Source of the DNA: Aradus depressus | Lineage: Eukaryota > Arthropoda > Insecta > Hemiptera > Aradidae | Direction of reading: 5' to 3' | Assembly (NCBI GenBank): GCA_963662175.1 | Contig: OY759221.1 | Coordinates: 21,005,027-21,069,026, forward strand | DNA: 64,000 nt | Part shown: piece by piece, positions 1 to 10,669 of the stretch | Position numbering within the stretch: position 1 is the first letter of the stretch | Layout of the letters: each line of letters starts with the position of its first letter | Notes under the pieces: model-generated | The model's input: only the letters and a program-made list of their open reading frames with translations | What the model was told of the DNA's origin: nothing | Database searches by the model: none | Translations under genes and position numbers: made by a program

Positions 1-740
1 TTCGCACAATAAACTGTTAATAATCTACATTTCTTCTTTATTCTCGACCTCTGTTACGATAGACATATTATTCATTTCTGATGTCAGAATTCTTCCATCA
101 ACTCGTCTCATATTGAGATCTCCAACCCCCCCTCCCCCCCGCCGGAGACCAAGATAAACTCACAATCAACAGGAAAAGGACCACCCCTCAACCATCCTCT
201 CAACAGCAAGGAAGCAGCCAACGGAACTAGACAGAGGAATATAAAGTAAGTCTTAATATTATTTCCCATAAATATATTACTGTTCTCTTCCAGACTTGGC
301 CATTAGTCAATACATTATCTTTTAAATAATGAATAAGATAGTATCTTGCAAGATATGAATCTCAAAAAATAACGTTATCTTCCCAAATAGTATTTGGTTC
401 TTGAAAAGATACTTTATGCAAGATAACTTGGTTATCTGAGATAGTATTTATGATACTTTTAGCTCAGGTCTGTTCTCTTCTCCCCATGCGCAACACCTCC
501 AGTGATGCCTCTCTCGCTGGCAATTCTGCAACTAACCTTCTTCCTTTTGAAGAGAGTTTATCTTTAAATATTTAATTTAAATTTATTAAATCCGTCCCCT
601 TCGATGAGTATAAAGAAGATCTCTACACTTTCCTAATCAACTTGTTATAACTCTATAACGACCTGGATATTAAGTTGTGCTTTATGAGCAATATAAGGCG
701 CTCTTGGTATCCCTGAGAAAGGCTGGGGTATTTTTTTTTC
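1..740. other. No gene recognised
   Basis: AT-rich sequence with a C-rich patch near 128-142 and short alternating AGATA/TATCT-like words at 320-460. No coding region, RNA gene or clear repeat boundary could be supported. Confidence 0.5.
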
Positions 741-909
741 TTATTAGGCGCATCGACTGCAGAGGCTTAATTGGCAGAGTGGGGGGAGCATCCTGACCAC
801 CGCACCTTCGTTCTTGTGGTAGTGTGGTTCTCTTCCAACCTCCAGAGAAGAGCCTCTATCCAGGGGTTAGCTATTCCTCCGCGAATGGCACCATATAATA
901 TGCTGGTGA

Positions 910-1380
910 TGCAGTCCGGGGTTTCACGAGAATTGCAGCTGCTGGGATGTATAGGCCAAGCTATCTTTCAGCACTGTTCGAGAGTCATGAGGTAATCCAT
1001 CTCTTTCTCGGTACGGTTTGACAGATTCACAGGATTCTAATATGTGGAAGACATTGAGTTCTTCCTAGCATAGTGGACATCTCGGTGGGCGTCTCCGCAA
1101 CAATATGTGGACATGAGTTAGCCAAGTGTGTTCCTTTCGGGAAAGGGACGTCACATCAGGAGTGTCGACTCGAAATTTAACCGACCTCAGAAACGTATTA
1201 CACTCCTCCCATTGCTTTTCCCATTTTGGTTGATGGCCAATTTGAGTGCCTGCTTGATGTCTGCAAGACAGACTGGTCCGCCAGCTCGTTACCCTGGATT
1301 CCTACATGCCCTGAGATGCAGGCGAAGATTATGCCGTTTCCAAGGTTATGTAGCGATTTCAGCTTCCTTAAGATGAGGTG
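910..1380 (-). pseudogene. Non-LTR retrotransposon relic, RNase H and C-terminal region (I-like LINE)
   Basis: Reading the minus strand, the peptide GHVGIQGNELADQ appears near 1270-1330. This is the typical RNase H motif of I- and jockey-related LINEs. It is followed at about 985-1110 by a cysteine/histidine segment (CPLC...EELNVFHILESC), the zinc-knuckle-like block that follows RNase H in these elements. Stop codons and frameshifts interrupt the frame, so this is a dead 3' fragment; no catalytic RT domain is seen. Assignment to a LINE is secure from the two motifs; the clade is inferred. Plus-strand open frames over it are shadows. Confidence 0.7.
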
Positions 1381-1450
1381 ACTGGGGTATTAGGGGTGAC
1401 TGTGGGCCGGGGAGCGGTGCTGCTTCCTTTATAGGAGCAGCCTGCGTGAT

Positions 1451-2390
1451 GGAGCTATTTTCTCTCTTTACCGTTGTCTTGGGCCTGAATGTTGATTGGC
1501 AAGACACTGAGGTTTATTCCTTATTCGAATCCTGGAGGTGGAAACGGCCATAACTATATATTTTTCAATGGAAGAATAGCAAACCAATCACCAGGCAGGG
1601 ATCCGTTAGTCACCTGACTCCGCTAGGCAGGCCGGATTCGTCACCGCTCTACCACACAACCCTTCTTCTCCTGTCCACCTGATGTGTTACAGTGCACTTC
1701 AACCTGCTAAACCCAACCGATCCCCCCCCCCCCCCCCCCCCGCTTTTCAATGGGAAATTTTTATTAAATACATTAATTCAAAAATTATTCGTTGTTCTTC
1801 TTATTGCAATATGTCAATTCGTACAAGCACCTTAGTAGAATATGGGTAACTTGGGCCAATACTTTTCACTTTTGGGTCATCTAGGGAATCCTATGATATG
1901 CCTTCTCTATTTACCTATTTCCTTTACTTGATGCCCCTTTCCTCACCCCTAAACAATCTATTATGTCCTCTTCACTATTTCGATCATCGGGACAGTCCAA
2001 CCTTGGCTGCTCCCTGATGGTATACTTTCCCAGCTTAAATGAGCATGCCGTCTTTAGAACCCTAGACTATTTTTACTTTTCCACTTCCCTTCTTTTGTTT
2101 GTTTTATTTTATTACTTTCACTCTCTTCGCCCCTTTTCCCCACACTTAGGACTTTGGCTGAGCCCCCCATTTTTTTACTTTCCTTGTTATTTCCTTTTCC
2201 TCCATTTTTTTACTTTCCTTATTTTTCCCTTCTCTCTTTTTACTCTCACTTTGGTGTCTTACAATCCCTCCCTTTGTTATACCACTCCGCCTTTGTCTCC
2301 TCCCCATTTGTTGCTGCATCGCCTCATCCTTTGTCCAGCCCTTACCGTCTCCCCTCCCATGCCGTCTCCCGAGGGGTAGGGAGAGTCATT
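1451..2390. other. No gene recognised; contains a 20-base C run
   Basis: A homopolymer of about 20 C lies at 1722-1741. The stretch 1960-2380 is C/T-rich on the plus strand and yields long but compositionally biased open frames without domain-like features, so no gene is called. Confidence 0.5.
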
Positions 2391-2394
2391 TGTA

Positions 2395-3105
2395 CAAAAG
2401 TGGTTGGTATAAGAGAGTCCTGTTATGGGTATATCTCATATATTTTATTTTTTATCCTTTATAATAAAAAACCATCAATAATAACATATTTTAAACATCA
2501 TTGCAAAAATGGTGTAAACAGAAATTTTTGGTTCATTCTTTGGAGCTCATTAACTTTGGTCGTATTGGTTCTATCTCAAATCTAAAAGCATTTCATAGTT
2601 GAAAATTTGATTAATAACATTTTTTGTGAGGACCAATTTTTCGATAGGACTAACCGTAAATGCGTAAAACAAGTAAACATTAAAAAAAAATGGGTTTTGA
2701 GAGTCATTTTAACTCCGTTTTGGGTATATATCTTGAATACCAGGTGAACATCGAAAAAATGTACTTTATATAGAATGTGTCTTATAGTTTTCTCTACTAT
2801 TACTTGAAGAAATTTTCAATCAGATCTAATTTAGCACCGGTGGCATCTACTTTTCAGATTTCATGTTTATTGCTACACTCGTTTCTGTGTTCTACGTTCT
2901 AACCACTTACACACAGACATCATCGCGAAAATAGTCAAAACACATTTCGTACCTCCTGTCGTAACTCCCCCTAGAATGAATGTATCGACACGAAATTTAT
3001 ATGATTTTCCAGAACCCTCTAAGGATGACACCTATTGATTTTCAGCCAAATCCGCCAAAGGGAGGAGGGTATTAGAGGCAAGGCTACTGTAACAACTGCT
3101 GTTAT
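2395..3105 (+). repeat. Dispersed repeat family with ATCGACACGAAATTT units (unclassified)
   Basis: It begins with a word shared with 23,985, 54,868 and 55,503 (GGTATAAGAGAGTCCTG or close variants). It then passes through a stretch also found at 5,560-5,680, and ends with the unit ATGAATGTATCGACACG, followed by AGGATGACACCTATTGATTT. The same unit recurs in many other blocks of the window. No coding potential or terminal repeats were recognised, so the class of this element is unknown. Confidence 0.6.
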
Positions 3106-3106
3106 A

Positions 3107-3806
3107 CCTGGGCCCTCATTATCCGCGGGGGATATGTGCCGACTTTATTTCGCGGATATTAAATCCGCGGATAAAAATTCAACTCCTAAAGTTAAACAGA
3201 CCAAAGCCTAAGATGGACTGGATAAACGAGGGAATAAATGATTGTAAGTACAACATAATATGTATGTATTTTATTCAAAAACTGCAAAATACTTGTGTAA
3301 GAAATTAATGTTTAAGAAACTTTACTTAAAAACTATCTTACATTGTCTGTTTCTGCTCCCACCAGGAGCCGACGAATCGGCAGAACATCGGGTAGTCTGT
3401 TTCCGTCACCATCTGCCGTAGATCCAGTCCCAAATACGATCTTGTCCCATGAATCAACTCCACCCTAGCTTGGTCGTACAGCGGGCATTCGAGGACCACA
3501 TGTTCTGCAGTCTCGATACCGCCGCACGAACAGTTCGGGGTGATCTTCCTGTGGTGTGTCCATAACAGGACTTTGTTATAACAACCAATACAACAGTGGC
3601 CCCTCAGAGTTCGGCAGTGGAGCCCGCTCTTGTTTATTTCAACTTCTATGAATAGAATTATGTACATACATACACACTATTTCTACATTTATGTCATGTC
3701 GCAGATATTAAGGTAGGGACTAGCAGATAATGCGGGAAGGTAGTTATTCATCGCTTCGCGGATAAAAAGTTCGCGGACACTGGGTCCGCGGATAGTGAGG
3801 GTCCAG
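3107..3806. mobile_element. Pogo/Tigger-like MITE with terminal inverted repeats
   Basis: The left end (CTGGGCCCTCATTATCCGCGG, 3109-3129, one base over a 20-mer core of CTGGGCCCTCATTATCCGCG) mirrors the right end, whose reverse complement starts CTGGACCCTCACTATCCGCG. Both ends abut TA dinucleotides, consistent with the TA target duplication of the Tc1/mariner-pogo superfamily. Further inverted words (TCCGCGGATA) occur inside each end. No transposase is present; the middle holds an R1-like LINE fragment. Confidence 0.75.
3338..3667 (-). pseudogene. R1-like LINE C-terminal fragment inside the MITE
   Basis: The open frame carries CSCGGIETAEHVVLECPLYD, the cysteine-histidine block near the C-terminus of R1-clade and related LINE ORF2 proteins, followed by RVELIHGTRSYLGL and a stop about 20 residues after RFVGSWWEQ. 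A diverged relative is readable at 10,330-10,500 (same block, frameshifted), so both come from one LINE family. The first 20-odd residues before HCRTLRG look like non-LINE sequence read through, and the true element is 5'-truncated. It has no RT domain and cannot be autonomous. Confidence 0.75.
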
Positions 3807-3827
3807 CATATATCCTCTAGTGAATAA

Positions 3828-4073
3828 AAGCCCGACTCTACAGTTCGAGTTCTGAATGTTGCCTACGCTCATTTAGTTACCTAGGAGTACCTTTAACGAG
3901 TACCTGACATCGCACATGCTAGGAACCATCTCTTAAATTCTCATCGGAAGTGCTTAATAATAAATGCTCAACGTTTTTTACCTTCTAGATAAAGAATATA
4001 AGGACCTCGGCCAGGTTTCGAAACCGCAATCTTGAGCTCAGCAGTCAACCATGCTACCTCTGAGCTATTTCAA
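3828..4073 (-). mobile_element. tRNA-derived SINE, diverged copy
   Basis: Minus-strand copy of the window's main SINE. The tRNA-like head is at the high-coordinate end (GGTTTCGAAACCG, then TTGAGCTCAGCAG and GAGCTA). The body word ACGAGTACCTGACATCG is shared with the other copies. The 3' tail is missing and substitutions are many, suggesting an old insertion. Confidence 0.8.
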
Positions 4074-4618
4074 TTAATTAATATTTAGAAATGTTGCACA
4101 ATGAATGGAAGTGCAGTATATGCTCTTTCTGTGGGACAGGCTTCTACAATGGCAGCTGTTAGTGCAACAAAGTGAGCACTCAGCAAATCTGAGTCATCAC
4201 TTGGAAATAATGAAAACTGACATTATTGCAGAGATATTGTGAAATAATTCAAATGAACTTGAAAGAAATAAAACTTGTTTATTTATGATATTGTCTAATT
4301 TCTTACATATATCAGAAATAGATACTAACATGGACACAACACACAACATAACAAAATCAACATTTGCACAACACATTAACCAACAGAAACATACATTTGA
4401 TAAAGACACAGGCATAAAATATCTTCATTTCTGCGAAAAAAGCCCATTGCTCAACTCATTAGAACAATTAGAAATAAACAGAAATTTAAAAGATGGAAAT
4501 TGTATGAACGACCAAACCAATCTAAAATATTCCCCCTTATTGTCACCAATAATATGACCCTCCAGTCGATGTGCACAGGTACGTTTAAATATACATAGAA
4601 TTTACCTCTTGCCAATAG

Positions 4619-4661
<43 letters not shown>

Positions 4662-4941
4662 ACAGTATAATAATTTTAATTAAGTTGTAATTGGAACCAA
4701 TTATTATTGATTTGTTAATGTTATATTATTCGCCTGTTCATTGTTAATGCTTTATACCTAGATCTTAGAAGGGGTCACACATTTGAAATATGGGGACCGC
4801 CTTGTCATAAAATATCTCAGCTTGACAATTTAGCTTAGTTAGGAATGTCTGACGTCATGGGGAACACCAGGAGGGAGGGTAATGGGTTCCTCGAGAGGCT
4901 GACATTCTGTAATGTTAACTTAGTCTTATCTCTTATGCTTT

Positions 4942-4977
4942 TGGCTGAGGATGGTAGAAATACCGAAAGTACTCCCA
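4942..4977 (+). ncRNA. Hammerhead-ribozyme-like motif
   Basis: Read in order: TGG (stem I), CTGAGGA (core), T, GGTA-gaaa-TACC (stem II), GAA, AGTACT (palindrome in place of stem III), C, CCA (stem I return). All conserved core elements of a minimal hammerhead are present except for one additional T after CTGAGGA. The palindromic stem III resembles published dimer-cleaving small hammerheads of Penelope-like retroelements. Activity is inferred, not shown. Confidence 0.55.
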
Positions 4978-5162
4978 TGTAAATATAGTTGGTGAAATTA
5001 GACAATACCATAAATAAACAAGTTTTATTTATTTCAAGTTCACTTGGAAATAATGTGAGAAAAATTTATTCCTGAAATAACATTTTATACAATCAGCAAA
5101 TCATGTCAACTAAATTAATTTCATGTTTTTCAAAAAATATTGTCTGTTTCCAAAATATAAAA

Positions 5163-5207
5163 TATATGGGAGTACTTTCGGTATTGCTACCATCTTGAGC
5201 CAAGACT
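5163..5207 (-). ncRNA. Degenerate hammerhead-like motif
   Basis: Minus strand reads TGGCTCAAGATGGTAGCAATACC then GAAAGTACTCCCA (given in two parts). It matches the motif at 4942 but the core CTGA has become CTCA, which should abolish catalysis. Confidence 0.45.
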
Positions 5208-5540
5208 TAACAAATACTAAATGGAAGTTCAATCAATTTAGATTACAAAATGTTCCCTTTTTCAGCCTCCACGGTTTTTTTCAAAATATGGAAAATTTTA
5301 AAAATAAAATTTCGTCTCAAATTGAAATCTTAATAATAACAGAATAATTTTGAAATAGTATATACTGAATTAAAATACAAATATATATGATTATATGAAA
5401 TAAATCAAGGATGACAATAATAAATATATGAATAAAAATAAAAATTCACAGTTTTTTGAGAAAGTAAGTTCGTATACATAGAGACTGGAGGATTATATTA
5501 TTGGAGATTGGTCTGATCGTTCATACAATTTCGTTTTTGT

Positions 5541-5729
5541 AGGAAATCAGATCAAGTTAGCACCGATGGCATTTACTTTTCAAATTTGTTGTTCATCGCT
5601 ACCCTCGTTTCTGTGTTATACGTTCTAACCACTTAGACACAGACATCATCGCGAAAATGGTCAAAACGCATTTCCTACTTCCTGTCTGCCTGTGTGTGTG
5701 TGAAAAAATCTTGAGCATGCCGTCCTTCT
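5541..5729. repeat. Fragment shared with 2,830-2,960 plus SINE scrap
   Basis: The words TTTCTGTGTTATACGTTCTAA and CATCATCGCGAAAATGGTCA-like sequence match 2,880-2,945. A short SINE body piece follows (TTGAGCATGCCGTCCTTCTG). A GT-rich microsatellite lies between them. Confidence 0.55.
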
Positions 5730-6203
5730 GTGAAACACTTAACAAAAAATATAGAGAAAAATATGATCTATTTCACAAAATATATAAAGTATTTTTTATA
5801 CTATATAAAATAAATACTCACTGGAACAACTAGAAATAAACAGAAAGGAAAATATATATAATAACAGAATAATTTTTGAAATAGTATGTGCTGAATTAAA
5901 ATACAAATATATATTCTTCAGTCTCTATGTATACGAACTTACTTTCTCAAAAAACTGTGTATTTTTATTTTTATTCATATATTTATTATTGTCATCTTTG
6001 ATTTATTTCATATAAGCATATATATTTGTATTTTAATTTAGCACATACTATTTCAAAATTATTCCGTTATTATATATATTTTCCTTTCTGTTTATTTCTA
6101 GTTGTTCCAGTGAGTATTTATTTTATATAGTATAAAAAATACTTTATATATTTTGTGAAATAGACAATATTTTTCTCTATATTTTTGTCAAGTGTTTCAC
6201 AAT
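5730..6203. repeat. Large palindrome (foldback element), arms about 180 bp
   Basis: The left arm 5730-5923 (starting GTGAAACACTTAACAAAAA) is inverted at 6020-6203 (ending GACAAAAATATAGAG-like when reverse complemented, then CAAGTGTTTCAC). Arms are highly similar across most of their length and AT-rich. The flank just right of the palindrome (CACAATTTCTCTGCAAAAAT) recurs at about 7,312-7,335, so that sequence is a shared tail of this family. Confidence 0.75.
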
Positions 6204-7611
6204 TTCTCTGCAAAAATGTTAAGTATCATCAATTATTTTATTTATTTTTCTAGCTATACATAGTCTAACAAGGAGAACTTACAGTTTGTGGGTCGTCGAT
6301 TTCAATGAAACTTTTTCTCGTGTTTCTACATCGAAAAATAGTTGTTACGTGTCCGAACGTTCGTGCCAATGTTCTGAGCAAAGAATTAAAAAAAATTTAG
6401 GCGCGAAAGTGGCCAACAATTGCGTTCACAAAGCTGCCACTGCTCCTAGCTCCCTCAATCGCCAATTTCGCCGATTGGCAGTATATTGTTGGAGAAATTA
6501 TAAATTATAATTTTTTTAAATTAGGTAAATTAGATTGCACTTTTCTGGGGGAGGGCATGCTCACTCCTGCCCCCACAAGCTACGCCAACGACAACAACGC
6601 ACTATTGTTTTACTGAGAGAGATGAAGCTGGATGAGGCTTCTGATAGAACATAAAAATTCAAGTTTTTTTGTTCCTTGCCTAAGGAGTTACATATAAGGA
6701 GCCGCTGCCAGATCAAATGGTCTACTTGTATCAATTACTTATAATCTAGAAATACAAGAAGCTTCCAAAGATACTTAACGCTTTAATCGCCTCTCACTTC
6801 CATTAGTGGTAGATTTAAACATGACGTATAGAAAAGACTAGACTGGAATAATAGTTTTCTGGAAACGATCTACAAAGGCCACCGCCACGGACAAAACGAT
6901 TTGCTAAGCAGTTAGATTTATCTAATTGCATCCACACTCTTGCCCACCCAAGTAGCAAAAATAAGAAACGAGTCTGAGAGACCACCATTGTGCTTTCCCC
7001 CACTACCCGAGGTATATATACATGAGTCGTGTAGCTGCAAAAGTGCACATGTCACTCAGAGTCAAATTCAGATATAAAAAAAAATTGCATGGCATTCGAA
7101 GCGTTTCGGCAGTGTGTTTCAGTATGCAATTTATGGAGGCGAGGTATTGAGGGCGAGTTATTTCATTTTTGTTTTGGAGATGGCCAGTTTTGCAGCTCGT
7201 TTTGGATTTGGTCAGTTTTGCAACAATCTGAACTCGAAATAGGTACAACAGAAAATCAGATTCAAGTGGCCACATCTCTCTCAGCCCAGATTTCTTTATT
7301 TTTATCAAGTGTTTCACAATATCTCTGCAAAAATGTTAAATATCATTTGTAATATATTTTAGTGTAAAAAAAATCATTTTTAAGACATTTAGGTTTAATT
7401 TTTGAATTTCCTCCTCCAATTTCTTTTTCAGTTCAGAACTATGTTAACTCAACTCATTATTAACATAAATATTTGAATATTTTAGCTGTTTTATTGCATA
7501 TTTAGAGCATTTTTTTCAAACTCTTTGTATAAGGCACTTGGAGTGCCGGCCCAAATAAATAAATAAATTGATTGAGAACATTTTTGCTGCATATTTTGCT
7601 TTTAGAAACGC
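6204..7611. other. No gene recognised
   Basis: AT-rich. Position 7,295-7,350 repeats the tail seen right of the 5730-6203 palindrome (ATCAAGTGTTTCACAATATC). The short open frames here lack recognisable domains. Confidence 0.5.
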
Positions 7612-7866
7612 AGTAGCGTGCTTGCTTACCGAGTTCAAGATCGCGGGTTCAAAACCCGCCAGAGGCCATTAGGTTTATTATCTAGGAGATGAAAAAACCT
7701 TGAGCACGCCGTCCTTCGGATGTACATCGAATAACAATTTAGGGAAGGCAAAAATTAGAGTAGAGTCGGGCTCATGTCCACCAGAGTGACAAAAGAGCGC
7801 TCTGGTAGTAGGCAATATGATCTTGTAGTTAAAGCCCGGGCATCAGTCATAATAACTAACTATACT
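7612..7866 (+). mobile_element. tRNA-derived SINE with short internal deletion
   Basis: The head includes GGGTTCAAAACCCGCC (box-B-like), followed by ACGCCGTCCTTCGGATG. Part of the centre is deleted, and the body resumes at GTAGAGTCGGGCTCATGTCC, ending AGCCCGGGCATCAGTCATAA. Plus-strand orientation. Confidence 0.85.
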
Positions 7867-7942
7867 ATTCTGCTATACAAAACTCCTACTTCCACTTCTA
7901 ACATTCGCTTGCCCAGTCCGGATCGCTACCAGCAACACTAAC

Positions 7943-8188
7943 ATGAGACGTCTACAAACACTTCAAAATAAAATATTCCGAATAACAACAAATGCACCCT
8001 GGTTTGTCAGGAATCACAAAATCCACGAACAACTGGGAGTTCCTCTTTTTGCAGCTCACATTGAAAAGCTTGTGAAAAATCACCAGGAAGGCCTTGTAAA
8101 TTGTTCCGGGGCTGTACACTACAGTTTTGGCGCGCCTATTCCTGGGAGGCGACTCAAACAAAGACTGTATCAGGACTTCCTATTTTAA
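7943..8188 (+). pseudogene. Jockey-like LINE C-terminal fragment
   Basis: The peptide begins RRLQTLQNKIFRITTNAPWF and matches, block for block, the C-terminus of the better-preserved element at 26,828-27,405 (IQAFQNKVLRIATNAPWFVRN). It ends with PGRRLKQRLYQDFL before a stop, as jockey ORF2 proteins do. The RT active site is absent and it is strongly 5'-truncated. It starts about 75 bases after a SINE; the intervening sequence may be decayed upstream coding sequence. Confidence 0.8.
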
Positions 8189-8214
8189 ACTCTTTCTTTT
8201 ATATATTTGTGTTA

Positions 8215-8500
8215 TTGTTCTTTGTAGAAAATTCAACACCCTTTAAGGACGACCCTATTAATGTTTTGCAGAATCGGCCGAACGGGGATCAGTGGAGGGG
8301 CTCCTCAAGAACCCTAATAACTGCCAATGTAATGAATGTATCGACACCTTTGGGATGAGAATTCAGAAGCTTCTCTATATGTCAACTATCGATTGGTTTT
8401 GGTGGGAGGGGGACATAGATAGTTAATTCGTGCTGTAGAAGTACATAGCCGGTGAGTTTTCAACGACTTTTTTATTTTGATATCTTACTTTCCTACGAAC
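8215..8500 (+). repeat. Dispersed ATCGACAC family block
   Basis: Contains ACCCTTTAAGGACGACCCTA, TAATGAATGTATCGACACC, then AATTCGTGCTGTAGAAGTAC and a CGACTTTTTTATT end. This is the typical order of words seen in the other blocks (for example 21,640-22,080). Confidence 0.7.
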
Positions 8501-8742
8501 AACACAACCATGTTATTTTCTCTCTACTTTTTTTTTTTTTTTTTTGGCAGGAGGGGGAATGCCAATTACGCACATATTTTTGAAACCCTGGATAGTGTAG
8601 GACTCGAGCCGTGGCCCCATACCCACTAAAACCCCCTCCTTCGCCGATCCTGATTCCCTTCCGCGGAACAGACGGCCTGTCATTACTTCACGGAAGGGAG
8701 GATGGGTGGCTGGTAACGCTCCTTCTTCTGTTCATATTGCCG

Positions 8743-8960
8743 CTAACGTTGTTCCTTGTCAGCCCTCTCCTGGAGAGCCAACCCACCCATGATGAGTGCT
8801 GCAAATTCGCAGCCCTCAATCCACGACTCCTGGGAGCGCAGCATAGCGTCCACGTAACTGGTATCAGTCAGTGGGGCGCCCAAGCTGCACTCCAGATTTT
8901 CCCTTCCCTCCTCAAATCTGGGGCATTTGACGAGGACCGTCTCACTTCTCTCTACTCTAT
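8743..8960 (-). pseudogene. R1-clade LINE C-terminal fragment
   Basis: Minus-strand frame reads ETVLVKCPRFEEGRENLE, then a D/E-rich spacer, then SWIEGCEFAALIMGGL and ALQERADKEQR before a stop at 8743-8745. The order (H/ETVL.ECPR, E-rich, EFA..I, KE.ER tail) is that of R1-type ORF2 C-termini. It is a different subfamily from the copies at 3338 and 9552. The plus-strand 168-codon frame over this region is a shadow. No RT domain remains. Confidence 0.7.
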
Positions 8961-9551
8961 GGCGACTCCTAACTCACAAAAATTTTTTTTTACAAAAGCT
9001 TATCTATATTTTGGGGTCGTAATTTTACAGCAATATATATCATTGATGATTTATACAGACAGACGACTTGGAGAGAAAAACAGGGACCCTCTAGTTCTAC
9101 GGAACCCTAAAAAATAAAAGTAGATAGAAGTGGAGACTTGCACCGTTCCCAATGCCCTCGACCATACCCTCCCCCACCGACCTCAATCCAGCCTTAACCA
9201 CCTCCCCCACTTCTTGAGATGCCCCAGAGAAGCTCGGAATCAATGTACTTCCCCACATCAAATAAGTTCATTCTCCCTCCAGTGGCATGTACTTCCCCAT
9301 ACCATATCTCTTTAACAAAAAAAAAAAAAACATTTCTTTTGATCCCATAACAATCGATGCATTCAAGTATAATTATATGAATAGATTATTTGCATTTAAT
9401 ACTCCATTGGTGAGTATGGAGGAGGCGTTCCCTCTTGACGCCTGTGGGGTAGTGTTGGTGAATCTGGGGGTGAATGAGGAGACCGCCCCATCAGCAACCT
9501 TCGGATATGGAATATTTTTATGTAGATATATATTTTCATTGTTTTTTTCTA
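8961..9551. other. No gene recognised
   Basis: Holds a fragment with GTACTTCCCCA words (9,247-9,297) that belongs to the dispersed family's end, and a poly-A run at 9,318-9,331. Nothing else could be supported. Confidence 0.5.
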
Positions 9552-10610
9552 AAAGCCTTGATATCTACCCTCTCAGCAAGCAAGACGTCGGCCCTGCTGA
9601 TGAGAGGGAGAACTGACGCCCGCCAAACCCTCTCCTTGAGGATCCGGGAGATGCGCGTTGAATTCCCGGAGACAGTCACCTACCTAGGTGTGACACTGCG
9701 TCCGGGCTTCAGCGCGACTCCCCATGCTGTTGCCATCAAAGAAAGGACAAATGTCACTTTCAACGCTCTGAGCCGTCTAGCTCGCGCAACATGGGACCTC
9801 GATTACTCAGCGTGTAGAACAATCAACACCGGGGTATTCGAGACAGTAGCTCGGTACGCGGCTGCAGGGTGGTGGTATCACCCCACCAAGCAGCAGAGGA
9901 CGAGACTGCTACAGGCCCAAAGAGCCGCCCTCCTAAGGGTTACAAGGTCCTATCTTACTGTCTCCACTGCAGCGCTACAGGTGCTGGCAGGGGCTCCGCC
10001 CATAGAATTGGTCTTGGACGGGGCGGTCGCCTCGTACTTATGTAGACGCAATTTGCCCCTGAGAGCAGTTATAGATAAGCCCTTGCGCCTCACCATGGAG
10101 GGCGAGCTACATGGACAGAACAGACCAGAGCGTTGCATGGACATTGTCCAAGACTGGATAATGAACAGATGTCAACAGCGATGGTCGCGCTCTTCCGATG
10201 TCCGAACGACATTTGCCTATATTCCTGACGTCCGAGTCCGCCTGCGCTCCACTTGGGTACAGCACGATCACTGGACATCTCAGGTACTTTCAGGTCACGG
10301 CAACTTCAACTCCAAACTCTTCTTCTTCAATAGGAAGGATAGCCTGAACTGCATCGAGACAGGCAGAACATGTGGTTCTCGATAGCCCGCTGTACGACAG
10401 GTCTAGGGTGAAGTTGATCCGCGCGACATGATCGTATCTGGGATTGATCCTGCCAGAGTTGAAGACGGAGTCCAACTAACCGGCGTTCAGGTTTGTCACC
10501 TCCTGGCGGGAACAGAAAAAGGACTTTTGACCCTGCGCCGGGGGCGATTGTCGGGCCAGGCCCGAAGTCTACCCCCGGCGACAGCGATGTAGATGCAGCC
10601 CCCATCCAAT
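9552..10610 (+). pseudogene. R1-like LINE relic, RT thumb to C-terminus
   Basis: A long frame runs to a stop at 10,383-10,385. It shows KTSALLMRGRTDARQ, VTYLGVTLRPG, FETVARYAAAGWWYHPTK and LLQAQRAALLRVTRSY. This is the region from RT domain 6-7 into the connector of R1-clade ORF2. After a frameshift near 10,330 the C-terminal block (IETAEHVVLDSPLYD) continues in another frame to about 10,500. A sister relic with the same blocks is at 37,675-38,830 and a third fragment at 3338-3667. The catalytic domains upstream are missing. The ATG at 9474 is not the biological start: homology begins near 9552. Confidence 0.8.
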
Positions 10611-10621
10611 CGATCTCGTCA

Positions 10622-10664
10622 TAACATATTATGTTATGGTAACAACATATTATGTTGTAACTAA
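10622..10664. repeat. Short palindromic AT repeat
   Basis: AACATATTATGTTATGG and AACATATTATGTTGTAAC form two overlapping inverted words. Similar words occur at 44,711-44,790 and 57,770-57,830. No function is visible. Confidence 0.45.
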
Positions 10665-10669
10665 ATTAT

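Larger units (their letters stand above)
4190..5540. repeat. Complex inverted-repeat element with hammerhead-like motifs
   Basis: Sequence 4240-4300 (ACTTGAAAGAAATAAAACTTG onward) is inverted at about 4995-5062 (AGTTTTATTTATTTCAAGTT). The right part carries a hammerhead-like motif at 4942-4977 and a degenerate opposed one near 5163-5207. The far end (5440-5530) has words (GAGACTGGAGGATTATATTA) that recur inverted at 16,590-16,630, placing it in a family with that copy. The open frames over it are low complexity and not gene-like. Confidence 0.6.

Noticed and set aside
1963..2585. Two overlapping plus-strand open frames of about 140 codons
   Set aside because: They come from a C/T-rich stretch dominated by L, F, S and P codons, with no domain, splice sites or homologue recognised.
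8611..9117. 168-codon plus-strand frame with a hydrophobic segment
   Set aside because: The minus strand of 8743-8960 reads as an R1-type LINE C-terminus, so this frame is its antisense shadow with a read-through.
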